A stretch of DNA of 5,581 nucleotides from Alphaproteobacteria bacterium (GTDB lineage Bacteria > Pseudomonadota > Alphaproteobacteria > Rs-D84), in the NCBI GenBank assembly GCA_016301865.1, contig JAEDOP010000055.1, positions 1 through 5,581 on the forward strand, given 5' to 3'. The notes under the pieces were generated by a model that was given only the letters and a program-made list of their open reading frames with translations, ran no database searches and was not told where the DNA came from. Position 1 is the first letter of the stretch, and every line of letters begins with the position of its first letter. The translations under genes and the position numbers were made by a program. Shown piece after piece: positions 1 to 5,568 of this stretch.

Positions 1-1427
1 GTAAATTATACTTTGCGTCCACACGCACGATGAGTGCCGCCCAACACCTGTACGAACAAGGGTTGATTACATATATGCGTACAGACGCAACAAATCTGAA
101 CGTGGATGCCGTAAATGAAATTCGCGGTTTTATTGCACGCGAATATGGTGAAAAATTTGTGCCAAGTACGCCAAATATTTATGCAACAAAATCTAAGAAC
201 GCCCAGGAAGCACACGAAGCAATTCGACCAACGCACTTTGAAGGGCCGGCAAAGAATTTATCTGGGGACGAAGCGAAGTTGTATGACCTGATATGGAAGC
301 GTACAATCGCGTGTCAGATGTGTAACGCTGAATTTGATTCAGTTGCCGCAGATATCGAAACTGATAATCATGTGGCGGTTTTCCACGCCGTTGGTACAAC
401 GCGTACTTTTGATGGTTTTATGAAAGTATATACCGAAGATAAAGATGACGACGAAGATAAAAAAGACGCAAAATTACCACCGATGAATATTGGTGATAAA
501 ATTGCAATTTCTGAAATCATTCCAGAACAGCACTTTACCCAGGCACCACCAAGATATACAGAAGCGTCACTGGTAAAAAAATTAGAAGAACTGGGGATTG
601 GGCGTCCGTCAACATATGCGACAATTATGTCTACAATTGTTGATCGCGCATATGTCGAACAGGATAAACAACGTCGTTTTCATCCAACATCAGGTGGGTG
701 GGTAATCGTGTCGTATTTGAATAAGTACTTTACAGATTTAGTCGATGTAAACTTTACCGCAAAAACAGAAGATACATTGGACGATGTTTCAAACGGAAAA
801 CAAGACAAGATTACAGCATTGGAAAATTTCTGGAAACCAACCGACGCGATGATTGATGGTGCGCGTGGGATTAAGACATCTGAAATCATCGACGAAATAA
901 ACGAATTTATGCACCATCATTTGTTTGGTGATGCGGGTGATACATGCCCCGAATGTGGCGCAAAACTGGGGATTAAATTATCTAAGTTTGGGCCGTTTAT
1001 TGGTTGTGAAAAATATCCAGACTGTAAATATACAAAACAATTAAATAAAAACGATAATTCGGCACAGCCCACAGAATCCGCCGTACATACGTCTAAGAAC
1101 GACACGGTTGAACTGGGCGACGGGATTGAATTTCGTGTTGGAAAATTTGGCCCATATGTGACGGACGGCGCAAAAAATGTTGCCACCAAGCAATATACAG
1201 CCGATACAATTACACTGGAAATTGCACGCGAATTATTGGCAAATGCGAATAAAAAGGCCGAACCAATAAAAATTGGCGAAAATCCAGAAACCAAGAAAAT
1301 GATTTACTATTACCCAACGGGGCGGTATGGTGCGTATATATCATCGAATCGGGTAAACGTTTCGGTACGCGAACAGCCGGATTTAGAAACCGCAATTAAA
1401 CTGATTAATAACAAGGCAAAGAAGTAA
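1..1427 (+). CDS. topA: DNA topoisomerase I, C-terminal part (cut by left window edge)
   Basis: Type IA topoisomerase that relaxes negatively supercoiled DNA through a transient 5'-phosphotyrosine link. The reading frame is open from position 3, so the internal ATG at 30 is not the true start. About 300 N-terminal residues (TOPRIM domain) lie outside the window. Visible marks: the active-site motif ITYMRTDAT with its tyrosine at 72-74 (equivalent to E. coli Tyr319), HEAIRPT at 213-233 and LGIGRPSTYA at 591-620. A charged Asp/Lys-rich loop occupies 435-473. One four-cysteine zinc finger (CPEC...C-x5-C) spans 945-1025. Two C-terminal glycine-rich repeats follow (KFGPYV near 1143, GRYGAYI near 1323). 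About 450 residues follow the tyrosine, against about 546 in E. coli, which has more zinc fingers. The gene ends TAA two bases before dnaG, suggesting one transcript. Identity is near certain. Confidence 0.97.
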   Translation, partial: KLYFASTRTMSAAQHLYEQGLITYMRTDATNLNVDAVNEIRGFIAREYGEKFVPSTPNIYATKSKNAQEAHEAIRPTHFEGPAKNLSGDEAKLYDLIWKRTIACQMCNAEFDSVAADIETDNHVAVFHAVGTTRTFDGFMKVYTEDKDDDEDKKDAKLPPMNIGDKIAISEIIPEQHFTQAPPRYTEASLVKKLEELGIGRPSTYATIMSTIVDRAYVEQDKQRRFHPTSGGWVIVSYLNKYFTDLVDVNFTAKTEDTLDDVSNGKQDKITALENFWKPTDAMIDGARGIKTSEIIDEINEFMHHHLFGDAGDTCPECGAKLGIKLSKFGPFIGCEKYPDCKYTKQLNKNDNSAQPTESAVHTSKNDTVELGDGIEFRVGKFGPYVTDGAKNVATKQYTADTITLEIARELLANANKKAEPIKIGENPETKKMIYYYPTGRYGAYISSNRVNVSVREQPDLETAIKLINNKAKK

Positions 1428-1429
1428 TA

Positions 1430-3049
1430 ATGGCGCCGGTACGACACAACTATTCCAACTTTACAGATGAACTGCGTGCGCGGTTGTCGGTTGTGGATGT
1501 TGTGGGGCGCGTCGTGCCATTGACACGCAAGGGACAAAATTACTGGGGTTGCTGTCCGTTTCATAATGAAAAAACCCCCAGTTTTTCCGTGAACGAAGAA
1601 AAGGGATTTTATCACTGCTTTGGTTGTGGTGAACACGGCGATATCATTTCGTTCACAATGAAGCATAATAATTTGGATTTCAAAGCGGCGATAACAGAAT
1701 TGGCCAATATGGCGGGTTTGAAAATGCCGGACTATAAACCACGCGACCCAAATGTTGTGCGGCGCGAAGATGCGCTGTTTGATATTTGTGAACGCGCGGC
1801 GCAAACATATGCCGAAAAATTATTCACCCCGGACGGCGCGCATGCGTTGGATTATGTGCGCAGACGCGGATTTACAGATGATATGATTAAAAAATATCGT
1901 ATTGGGTATGCGCCAAAAAATAATATCATCGCAAACAAATTCGCAGAATCTAAATTTTTAATTCCGTCTGGCCTGTGTCGGCGTGGTGATTATGGGATGT
2001 ATGATTTTTTCCGCGATAAATTAATGTTTCCAATTTTTAACGCACACGGCAAGATTGTCGCATTTTCAGGGCGTTCGCTGGATGGGTCAGAACCAAAATA
2101 TATAAATACAACCGATACAGATATTTTCCATAAACGTCAGACTGTGTTTGGGTTGAACTTTGCGCGCGACGCAATTCATCGCGCAAATCGCAGTATTGTT
2201 GTCGAAGGGCAAATTGATGCAATTAAAATGCAGGTAAATGGATTTCCAGAAACCGTCGCACCATTGGGGACTGCGTTGACCGAAGATCATATTGCGTTGC
2301 TGTGTAAATCAAATCGAAATATAATATTTTGCTTTGATGGTGACGGCGCTGGGCAAAAGGCCGCCGCGCGCGCATGTAATATTGTGTTGCCATTTATTCG
2401 TGATACGTCCGATGTGCGATTTGCATTTGTTAGTGGCGGCAAAGACCCAGATGAAATTCTGAAAACATCTGGGGCGGATGCCATGCGAAAAATTATTGAT
2501 GATGCAGTTGCGTTGACTGATTTTCTGTGGGAATTGGCAAATAAAAACTATATTGTTTCAACACCCGGGGGGCGCACCCAGGCCGAAAAATTTTTAGATG
2601 GGCAAATTGAAAAAATTGCCGACCCAGAATTGCGCAAGCAATATAAACAAGAATACGATAAGCGCAAATTCCAAAACTGGCACAGTTGGAAACGCACGCC
2701 AAAAGCAGTCAATATAAAATTGCCCGATATTGATGTGATTACAAAAAACACTCTGGTTTATATTGTGAATAAATATCCAGAACTGGCGGAACGGTATTTG
2801 GATTTTCTGGTGACACTGGGGGTGGATTTTGATGGGACGGCGCCTGATTTGAATATGGATGTGGGCGCGGCGGAAAAATACATTGTTTCATTAAAACTGC
2901 AAAGATATCTTGAAAAACTTAACGCACAAAAACGTGAGTTTACCAATCAACTGTTGGCGGGGGATGACAGTGCACGCGACGAAATTCAACGTATAAACGA
3001 CGAAATTGAAAAATATAATGAAAAATTAGAAGTGTTGATTTCTATTTAG
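1430..3049 (+). CDS. dnaG: DNA primase
   Basis: Makes the short RNA primers for lagging-strand and origin replication and normally works with the DnaB helicase. The 539-residue protein has the expected order of domains. The N-terminal CHC2 zinc domain has ligands Cys42, His45, Cys63 and Cys66 in CPFHNEKTPSF and HCFGCG. The core follows (RDKLMFPI, then KYINTTDTDIFHK). The TOPRIM domain has Glu259 in VEGQID, Asp303/Asp305 in FDGDGAG and Asp339/Asp341 in KDPDE, the metal-binding acids. The usual EGYMD reads EGQID here. The C-terminal helicase-binding region (about 420-539) is helical, diverged and short; E. coli DnaG has 581 residues. The ATG lies 2 bp after the topA stop, with a purine-rich AAAGAAG upstream as a modest ribosome site, so coupling with topA is likely. 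It ends in TAG inside a heptamer repeat, before a strong terminator. Confidence 0.97.
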   Translation: MAPVRHNYSNFTDELRARLSVVDVVGRVVPLTRKGQNYWGCCPFHNEKTPSFSVNEEKGFYHCFGCGEHGDIISFTMKHNNLDFKAAITELANMAGLKMPDYKPRDPNVVRREDALFDICERAAQTYAEKLFTPDGAHALDYVRRRGFTDDMIKKYRIGYAPKNNIIANKFAESKFLIPSGLCRRGDYGMYDFFRDKLMFPIFNAHGKIVAFSGRSLDGSEPKYINTTDTDIFHKRQTVFGLNFARDAIHRANRSIVVEGQIDAIKMQVNGFPETVAPLGTALTEDHIALLCKSNRNIIFCFDGDGAGQKAAARACNIVLPFIRDTSDVRFAFVSGGKDPDEILKTSGADAMRKIIDDAVALTDFLWELANKNYIVSTPGGRTQAEKFLDGQIEKIADPELRKQYKQEYDKRKFQNWHSWKRTPKAVNIKLPDIDVITKNTLVYIVNKYPELAERYLDFLVTLGVDFDGTAPDLNMDVGAAEKYIVSLKLQRYLEKLNAQKREFTNQLLAGDDSARDEIQRINDEIEKYNEKLEVLISI

Positions 3050-3079
3050 TGGTTAGTTGTTAGTGTAAGTGGTTAGTGG
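3046..3079 (+). repeat. Degenerate TTAGTGG heptamer repeat overlapping the dnaG stop
   Basis: Units read TTAGTGG (3046-3052), TTAGTTG (3053-3059), TTAGTGT (3060-3066), a 6-base partial AAGTGG, and TTAGTGG (3073-3079). The dnaG stop TAG is inside the first unit. Because the period is 7, the first three units place TAG in all three forward frames (3047, 3054, 3061). No function is known. It may be a simple-sequence tract that also guards against readthrough. Confidence 0.6.
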
Positions 3080-3095
3080 TGCTACAATTATTTTC

Positions 3096-3137
3096 CCGGC
3101 TTTTTTGAACATTTTTATCAAAAAAGCCGGTATTTTT
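3096..3137 (+). terminator. Rho-independent terminator after dnaG
   Basis: A perfect 13-bp stem (CCGGCTTTTTTGA at 3096-3108 with its complement at 3118-3130) has a 9-base loop and is followed by TATTTTTT. It ends the topA-dnaG transcript. The same hairpin and loop recur at 4271-4306. Confidence 0.85.
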
Positions 3138-3232
3138 TAATAAATTAATTTGTCTATTCAGGGCAATATATTCGTACCCCACGCAAACGAATGTTGATAT
3201 AGAGGAAACCATGCGTGGATGACGGTGTGAGA
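3138..3232. other. Spacer with no recognised gene
   Basis: No open frame with coding character, tRNA or known RNA fold is seen. The only structure is a weak 7-bp inverted repeat, CCACGCA (3179-3185) with TGCGTGG (3212-3218), separated by 26 bases. This is too weak to call functional. Confidence 0.4.
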
Positions 3233-3294
3233 TTTATTTTCAATCGCAAGTGGTATCCAGAACACAATGGACCCCGACCTTCGTCGGGGTGACG
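3233..3294 (+). repeat. Dispersed palindromic repeat, copy 1
   Basis: The core hairpin is ACCCCGAC (3271-3278), loop CTTC, GTCGGGGT (3283-3290). It is preceded by the conserved flank GAACACAATGG. Similarity to copy 3 extends without gaps over 62 bp, back to TTTATTTTC at 3233. It resembles the GC-rich REP-like palindromes common in alphaproteobacterial intergenic DNA. The family name is not known to me. Confidence 0.8.
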
Positions 3295-3407
3295 ACTTCC
3301 TTTTTACTTTTATTTACCAAATCGACAAAAGTTTTCAATTTTTTCGGGAACCGAAGCCGGTATGATAAGATTTTGTAATATTATACTATTGTTCATATAA
3401 AAAGTTA
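3295..3407. other. Spacer between palindromes; possible remnant of a gene 5' end
   Basis: This AT-rich stretch has no convincing gene. An ATG at 3362 opens a 12-codon frame (MIRFCNIILLFI, stop at 3398-3400). Its basic-then-hydrophobic character resembles the start of a signal peptide. It stops just before palindrome copy 2. It could be the lost 5' end of the beta-barrel gene at 3866, but it is too short to be convincing. Confidence 0.2.
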
Positions 3408-3408
3408 T

Positions 3409-3442
3409 CGTCACCCCGACGAAGGTCGGGGTCCACTGTGTT
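3409..3442 (-). repeat. Dispersed palindromic repeat, copy 2 (inverted)
   Basis: Reverse complement of copy 1 at 33 of 34 positions (3261-3294 against 3409-3442). The stem is ACCCCGAC (3413-3420), loop GAAG, GTCGGGGT (3425-3432). It sits 9 bp beyond the stop of the GIY-YIG gene and could fold in its 3' end. The nearby T-run is too far from the stem for a classical terminator. Confidence 0.8.
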
Positions 3443-3451
3443 CAACTAAAT

Positions 3452-3769
3452 TTAGTTTTCTGGGGTATAACCAGATTGAATTAATAAATCATTATACAAA
3501 TCGCACCAATCTGGATTGAAATCTATTATTAATCGCAATTTCCATGGACGACGCCACTCTTTGATTTGACGTTCACGTGTGACCATATTTCTTAAACTGT
3601 CATGCCATTCATAATAAACCAATTTATCAATATTATATTTTGTTGTAAAACCTGGTATTTCATGATGCTTGTGCTGCCACGTGCGACCAATCAAATCGGT
3701 TGTAGAGCCAACATACAAAGTCCCCATTTTTTTATTTGATAAAATATATACCCATCCACCTGATTTCAT
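3452..3769 (-). CDS. Small GIY-YIG superfamily nuclease-like protein
   Basis: A 105-residue stand-alone GIY-YIG domain of the UPF0213/YhbQ-like type, a fold that cuts DNA with one divalent metal. Visible motif residues: VYI (7-9) and YVG (19-21) for the two name motifs, Arg29 and His33 in the first helix, and Glu66 in TRERQIKEWRR as the likely metal ligand. A tail with NPDWCDL (85-91) is typical of alphaproteobacterial members. All core catalytic positions appear present, so it may be active. There is no DNA-binding module beyond the domain, unlike UvrC or classical homing enzymes. The target and cellular role of this small family are not established. The ATG lacks a clear Shine-Dalgarno. The gene stands alone, AT-rich, between two inverted palindromes (3409-3442 and 3819-3852), which suggests it belongs to a small mobile or repeat-associated unit (inference). 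Confidence 0.88.
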   Translation of the reverse strand: MKSGGWVYILSNKKMGTLYVGSTTDLIGRTWQHKHHEIPGFTTKYNIDKLVYYEWHDSLRNMVTRERQIKEWRRPWKLRLIIDFNPDWCDLYNDLLIQSGYTPEN

Positions 3770-3778
3770 AACAATTTA

Positions 3779-3807
3779 ATTTTATTGTTTTTTATTTTCC
3801 AGTGCAA
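3779..3807 (-). promoter_or_regulatory. Candidate promoter of the GIY-YIG gene
   Basis: On the minus strand, TTGCAC (3807-3802) and TAAAAT (3784-3779) are separated by 17 bp. The -10 matches the consensus at 5 of 6 bases; the -35 is poor. Transcription would start near 3772, only a few bases before the ATG at 3769, giving an almost leaderless message. This would explain the missing ribosome site. The -35 lies within the flank of palindrome copy 3. Confidence 0.4.
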
Positions 3808-3852
3808 GAGGTATCAGGAACACAATAGACCCCGACCTGCGTCGGGGTGACG
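3791..3852 (+). repeat. Dispersed palindromic repeat, copy 3
   Basis: Same orientation as copy 1 and aligned to it over 62 bp with no gap. The stem is ACCCCGAC (3829-3836), loop CTGC, GTCGGGGT (3841-3848). The loop base change (CTTC to CTGC) leaves the stem intact, as expected if the hairpin matters. The beta-barrel fragment begins 13 bp past it. Confidence 0.8.
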
Positions 3853-3865
3853 GCGTGGATGGATT

Positions 3866-4258
3866 TTGATTTTCAAGATATTGAAAATTGGTTTAGATAT
3901 GAATGGTTTTCAATTAGATTTTGCACCACGTTTTGTAGAGATAGAAGACACAAGCAAAATAACGATGTTTCAATTCGCTTTTGATATTCCTCTTTCTTTT
4001 AACGAAACACAACCGTTTATAGAAATTGGTGCACAATATGCGAATATGGAAATAAAAACCTATGGTTTGTCTATATCAGAATCTGCCTTTGGATATTTTG
4101 TTGGTGGCGGTATAAAACATTATATTAGTAATAATTTATTTATAAAAGTTATGTTGCTTTATAATACACTTGATTTTGATACAAAAATATACGGGTATGA
4201 TTTTAATATGAACACATCCGGTTTTGAGTTAACAACAAGTATTGGTTATCGTTTCTAG
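3866..4258 (+). CDS. C-terminal part of an outer-membrane beta-barrel protein, probably a 5'-truncated remnant
   Basis: A 130-residue frame without a signal peptide. It shows alternating polar/aromatic strands: about 15-26, 31-45, 50-69, 74-87 (AFGYFVGGGIKHYI), 91-105 and 119-130. It ends in SIGYRF; a terminal Phe with aromatic periodicity is the classic outer-membrane barrel insertion signal. This matches the last part of small 8-stranded porin-like/opacity-type proteins, which are usually about 180-220 residues with a leader. The frame is open only back to a stop inside palindrome copy 3. The first start is TTG at 3866, and the first ATG is at 3899 (residue 12); neither has a convincing ribosome site. 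Most likely the repeat or the cassette beside it removed the 5' end, making this a pseudogene. A short non-exported protein cannot be excluded. Very AT-rich compared with dnaG and ychF. Confidence 0.55.
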   Translation: MIFKILKIGLDMNGFQLDFAPRFVEIEDTSKITMFQFAFDIPLSFNETQPFIEIGAQYANMEIKTYGLSISESAFGYFVGGGIKHYISNNLFIKVMLLYNTLDFDTKIYGYDFNMNTSGFELTTSIGYRF

Positions 4259-4261
4259 TAT

Positions 4262-4306
4262 AAAAAAATACCGGCTTTTTTTGAACATTTTTATCAAAAA
4301 AGCCGG
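4262..4306 (-). terminator. Terminator hairpin between the beta-barrel fragment and ychF, probably bidirectional
   Basis: The stem is CCGGC plus T7 plus GA (4271-4284) with TCAAAAAAGCCGG (4294-4306), with one unpaired base and the same loop as the hairpin at 3096. Read on the minus strand it is followed by TATTTTTTTA, so it suits ychF. On the plus strand it is followed by GGATTTTT and may also stop the barrel fragment's transcript. Confidence 0.75.
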
Positions 4307-4323
4307 GGATTTTTACCCTCTCC

Positions 4324-4359
4324 ACCAACATTCGTTGGTTCCCCCCTCCGCAGGAGGGG
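4324..4359 (-). repeat. Double-hairpin element directly after the ychF stop
   Basis: Two adjacent stems: CCCCTCC (4343-4349), loop GCA, GGAGGGG (4353-4359); and ACCAAC (4324-4329), loop ATTC, GTTGGT (4334-4339). The first begins 2 bp after the ychF stop. The arrangement resembles another class of dispersed GC-rich intergenic element. Only one copy is in the window, so the repeat status is inferred. It may protect the 3' end of the ychF message. Confidence 0.5.
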
Positions 4360-4361
4360 AA

Positions 4362-5441
4362 TCAAGTGTTGAATAAGAAGTGGCAGATGTCGCCGGGCTG
4401 CATAACATAATCGCGACCAACCAGGCGCATTTTGCCGGCTTCTTTGACGGCAACTTCGCCCCCCAATTCGATAAAGTCATCGGGGGAAATTACTTCGGCG
4501 CGGATAAAGCCACGCTCAAAATCAGTATGAATTTTTCCCGCCGCCTGGGGCGCGGTCATACCTGTGGTTATGGTCCAGGCATGTGCCTCTTTCGGCCCGA
4601 TGGTATAATATGTTTGCAGGCCCAGTGTTTTATATCCGGTCTTAATCACCTGGTCCAGGCCGGATTCAGTCAGTCCCAAATCATCCAGGAACATTTTCCT
4701 TTCGTCGGGGTCAACAATTTGGGAAATTTCCATTTCTATTTTCGACGATATAACCAAAACATCATTTGTTGCGCCAAATTTTTCACGCACCATATCGGAA
4801 TATTTATTGCCGGTGGCGGCGGACGCTTCGTCCACGTTACAGACGTAAATAACCGGTTTTGTTGTCAGCAAATTAAACGGCGTAGAATCAACCTCGCCCA
4901 GACGCGCCGGAATCGATTTTTCCAGATTTGTTTTAATTACATTTGCATCCGCCAGTAATTTAATTGCGTCTTTGTCCAGACCGCGTGCCTTTTTTTCCAG
5001 ATTTTTAATCTGTTTTTCAATGCTTTCCAGGTCGGCCAGCATTAATTCTGTTTCGATTGTTTCAATGTCAGATAACGGGTCGATTTTACCATGTACGTGC
5101 ACAATATCATCGTTTTCAAAGCAACGCACAACATGAATAATTGCGTCCGTAGACAGGATATTCCCCAGGAATTTATTCCCAAGCCCTTCGCCAGCGGATG
5201 CCCCGCGTACCAGACCCGCAATATCAACAATTTCCAGTTGGGTCGGCATTATTTTTTGCGAACCCGCAACCCGCGCCAATTCATGTAATGTTGCATCTGG
5301 CACAACAACGCGTCCAGTGTTCGGTTCGATTGTACAGAACGGATAGTTCTGGGCATCGGCGGCGGCACTTTGCGTTAACGCATTAAATAATGTAGATTTA
5401 CCAACGTTTGGCAAGCCCACAATTCCACAATTGAATCCCAT
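4362..5441 (-). CDS. ychF: YchF/OLA1-type ATPase (Obg-related P-loop protein)
   Basis: A ribosome-associated member of the Obg/HflX-type P-loop family that hydrolyses ATP in preference to GTP and is linked to translation and stress responses. From the chosen start it has 359 residues (E. coli YchF has 363). Motifs: P-loop GLPNVGKS at 9-16, switch region NYPFCTIEPNTG at 32-43, DIAGL at 73-77, and the His in DIVHV at about 115 (matching the catalytic-loop His114 of E. coli). The G4 site is NVDE at 202-205 instead of NKxD, the hallmark of altered nucleotide choice. The C-terminal TGS-like domain runs from about 275 to FLFN at the end, with AAGKIHTDFERGFIRAE and KEAGKMR conserved. The start MGFNCGIVG was preferred over an ATG 12 codons upstream (5477). 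It matches the family N-terminus and has AAGGG 8 bases before it. It ends in TGA and is transcribed alone, toward the island. Confidence 0.97.
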   Translation of the reverse strand: MGFNCGIVGLPNVGKSTLFNALTQSAAADAQNYPFCTIEPNTGRVVVPDATLHELARVAGSQKIMPTQLEIVDIAGLVRGASAGEGLGNKFLGNILSTDAIIHVVRCFENDDIVHVHGKIDPLSDIETIETELMLADLESIEKQIKNLEKKARGLDKDAIKLLADANVIKTNLEKSIPARLGEVDSTPFNLLTTKPVIYVCNVDEASAATGNKYSDMVREKFGATNDVLVISSKIEMEISQIVDPDERKMFLDDLGLTESGLDQVIKTGYKTLGLQTYYTIGPKEAHAWTITTGMTAPQAAGKIHTDFERGFIRAEVISPDDFIELGGEVAVKEAGKMRLVGRDYVMQPGDICHFLFNT

Positions 5442-5443
5442 TT

Positions 5444-5462
5444 CAAAAACCCTTGGTTTTTG
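5444..5462 (-). promoter_or_regulatory. Inverted repeat over the ychF ribosome binding site
   Basis: A perfect 8-bp stem, CAAAAACC (5444-5451) with GGTTTTTG (5455-5462), and a 3-base loop. On the minus strand the AAGGG Shine-Dalgarno lies in the loop and the arm nearest the ATG, which is 2 bases away. In RNA this could partly mask the site. The stem is mostly A-U and therefore weak. Confidence 0.4.
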
Positions 5463-5497
5463 TGAGACATGAAACATGAGACATGATTTATGTCACA
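5461..5497. repeat. Repeated TGAGACATGA motif with palindrome upstream of ychF
   Basis: TGAGACATGA occurs at 5463-5472 and 5477-5486. GACAT (5480-5484) and ATGTC (5490-5494) form an inverted pair with 5 bases between, and TGTGA/TCACA close the block at 5461 and 5493. It lies between the candidate promoter and the ychF start. It could be a regulator site, but this is not established. Confidence 0.35.
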
Positions 5498-5539
5498 CAA
5501 TTTTTTCTTTGTATTTTTGTATTTGTATTCTAGAATCCA

Positions 5540-5568
5540 AATATGTCATACATGTGGAACGAATTCAA
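5540..5568 (-). promoter_or_regulatory. Candidate promoter of ychF
   Basis: On the minus strand TTGAAT (5568-5563) and CATATT (5545-5540) have a 17-bp spacer, each matching the sigma-70 consensus at 4 of 6 bases. It would give a leader of about 90 bases that includes the repeated GAGACATGA block and the ribosome-site hairpin. The match is modest in AT-rich DNA. Confidence 0.3.

Noticed and set aside
917..1294. 125-codon minus-strand frame inside topA
   Set aside because: It overlaps the zinc finger and C-terminal repeats of TopA in antisense; it is a shadow frame.
1310..1804. 164-codon minus-strand frame across the topA-dnaG junction
   Set aside because: It is antisense to conserved coding sequence of both genes and no family is recognisable.
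3179..3218. Small RNA or riboswitch in the spacer after dnaG
   Set aside because: Only a 7-bp stem with a 26-base loop; no promoter, conserved fold or terminator supports an RNA gene.
3362..3400. Independent 12-codon peptide gene
   Set aside because: Too short and without a clear ribosome site; kept only as a possible remnant of the interrupted barrel gene.
3233..3852. CRISPR array from the three palindromic repeats
   Set aside because: Only three copies, one inverted, with very unequal spacing and a gene between two of them; no cas genes are visible.
4380..4958. 192-codon open frame on the plus strand opposite ychF
   Set aside because: It lies entirely antisense to the well-conserved ychF; its product has no recognisable domain and odd composition (runs of His, Cys and Phe).
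5442..5477. 12-codon N-terminal extension of YchF from an upstream ATG
   Set aside because: YchF proteins begin with MGF-x-CGIVG; the downstream ATG has an AAGGG ribosome site, and the extension crosses repeated non-coding-looking motifs.
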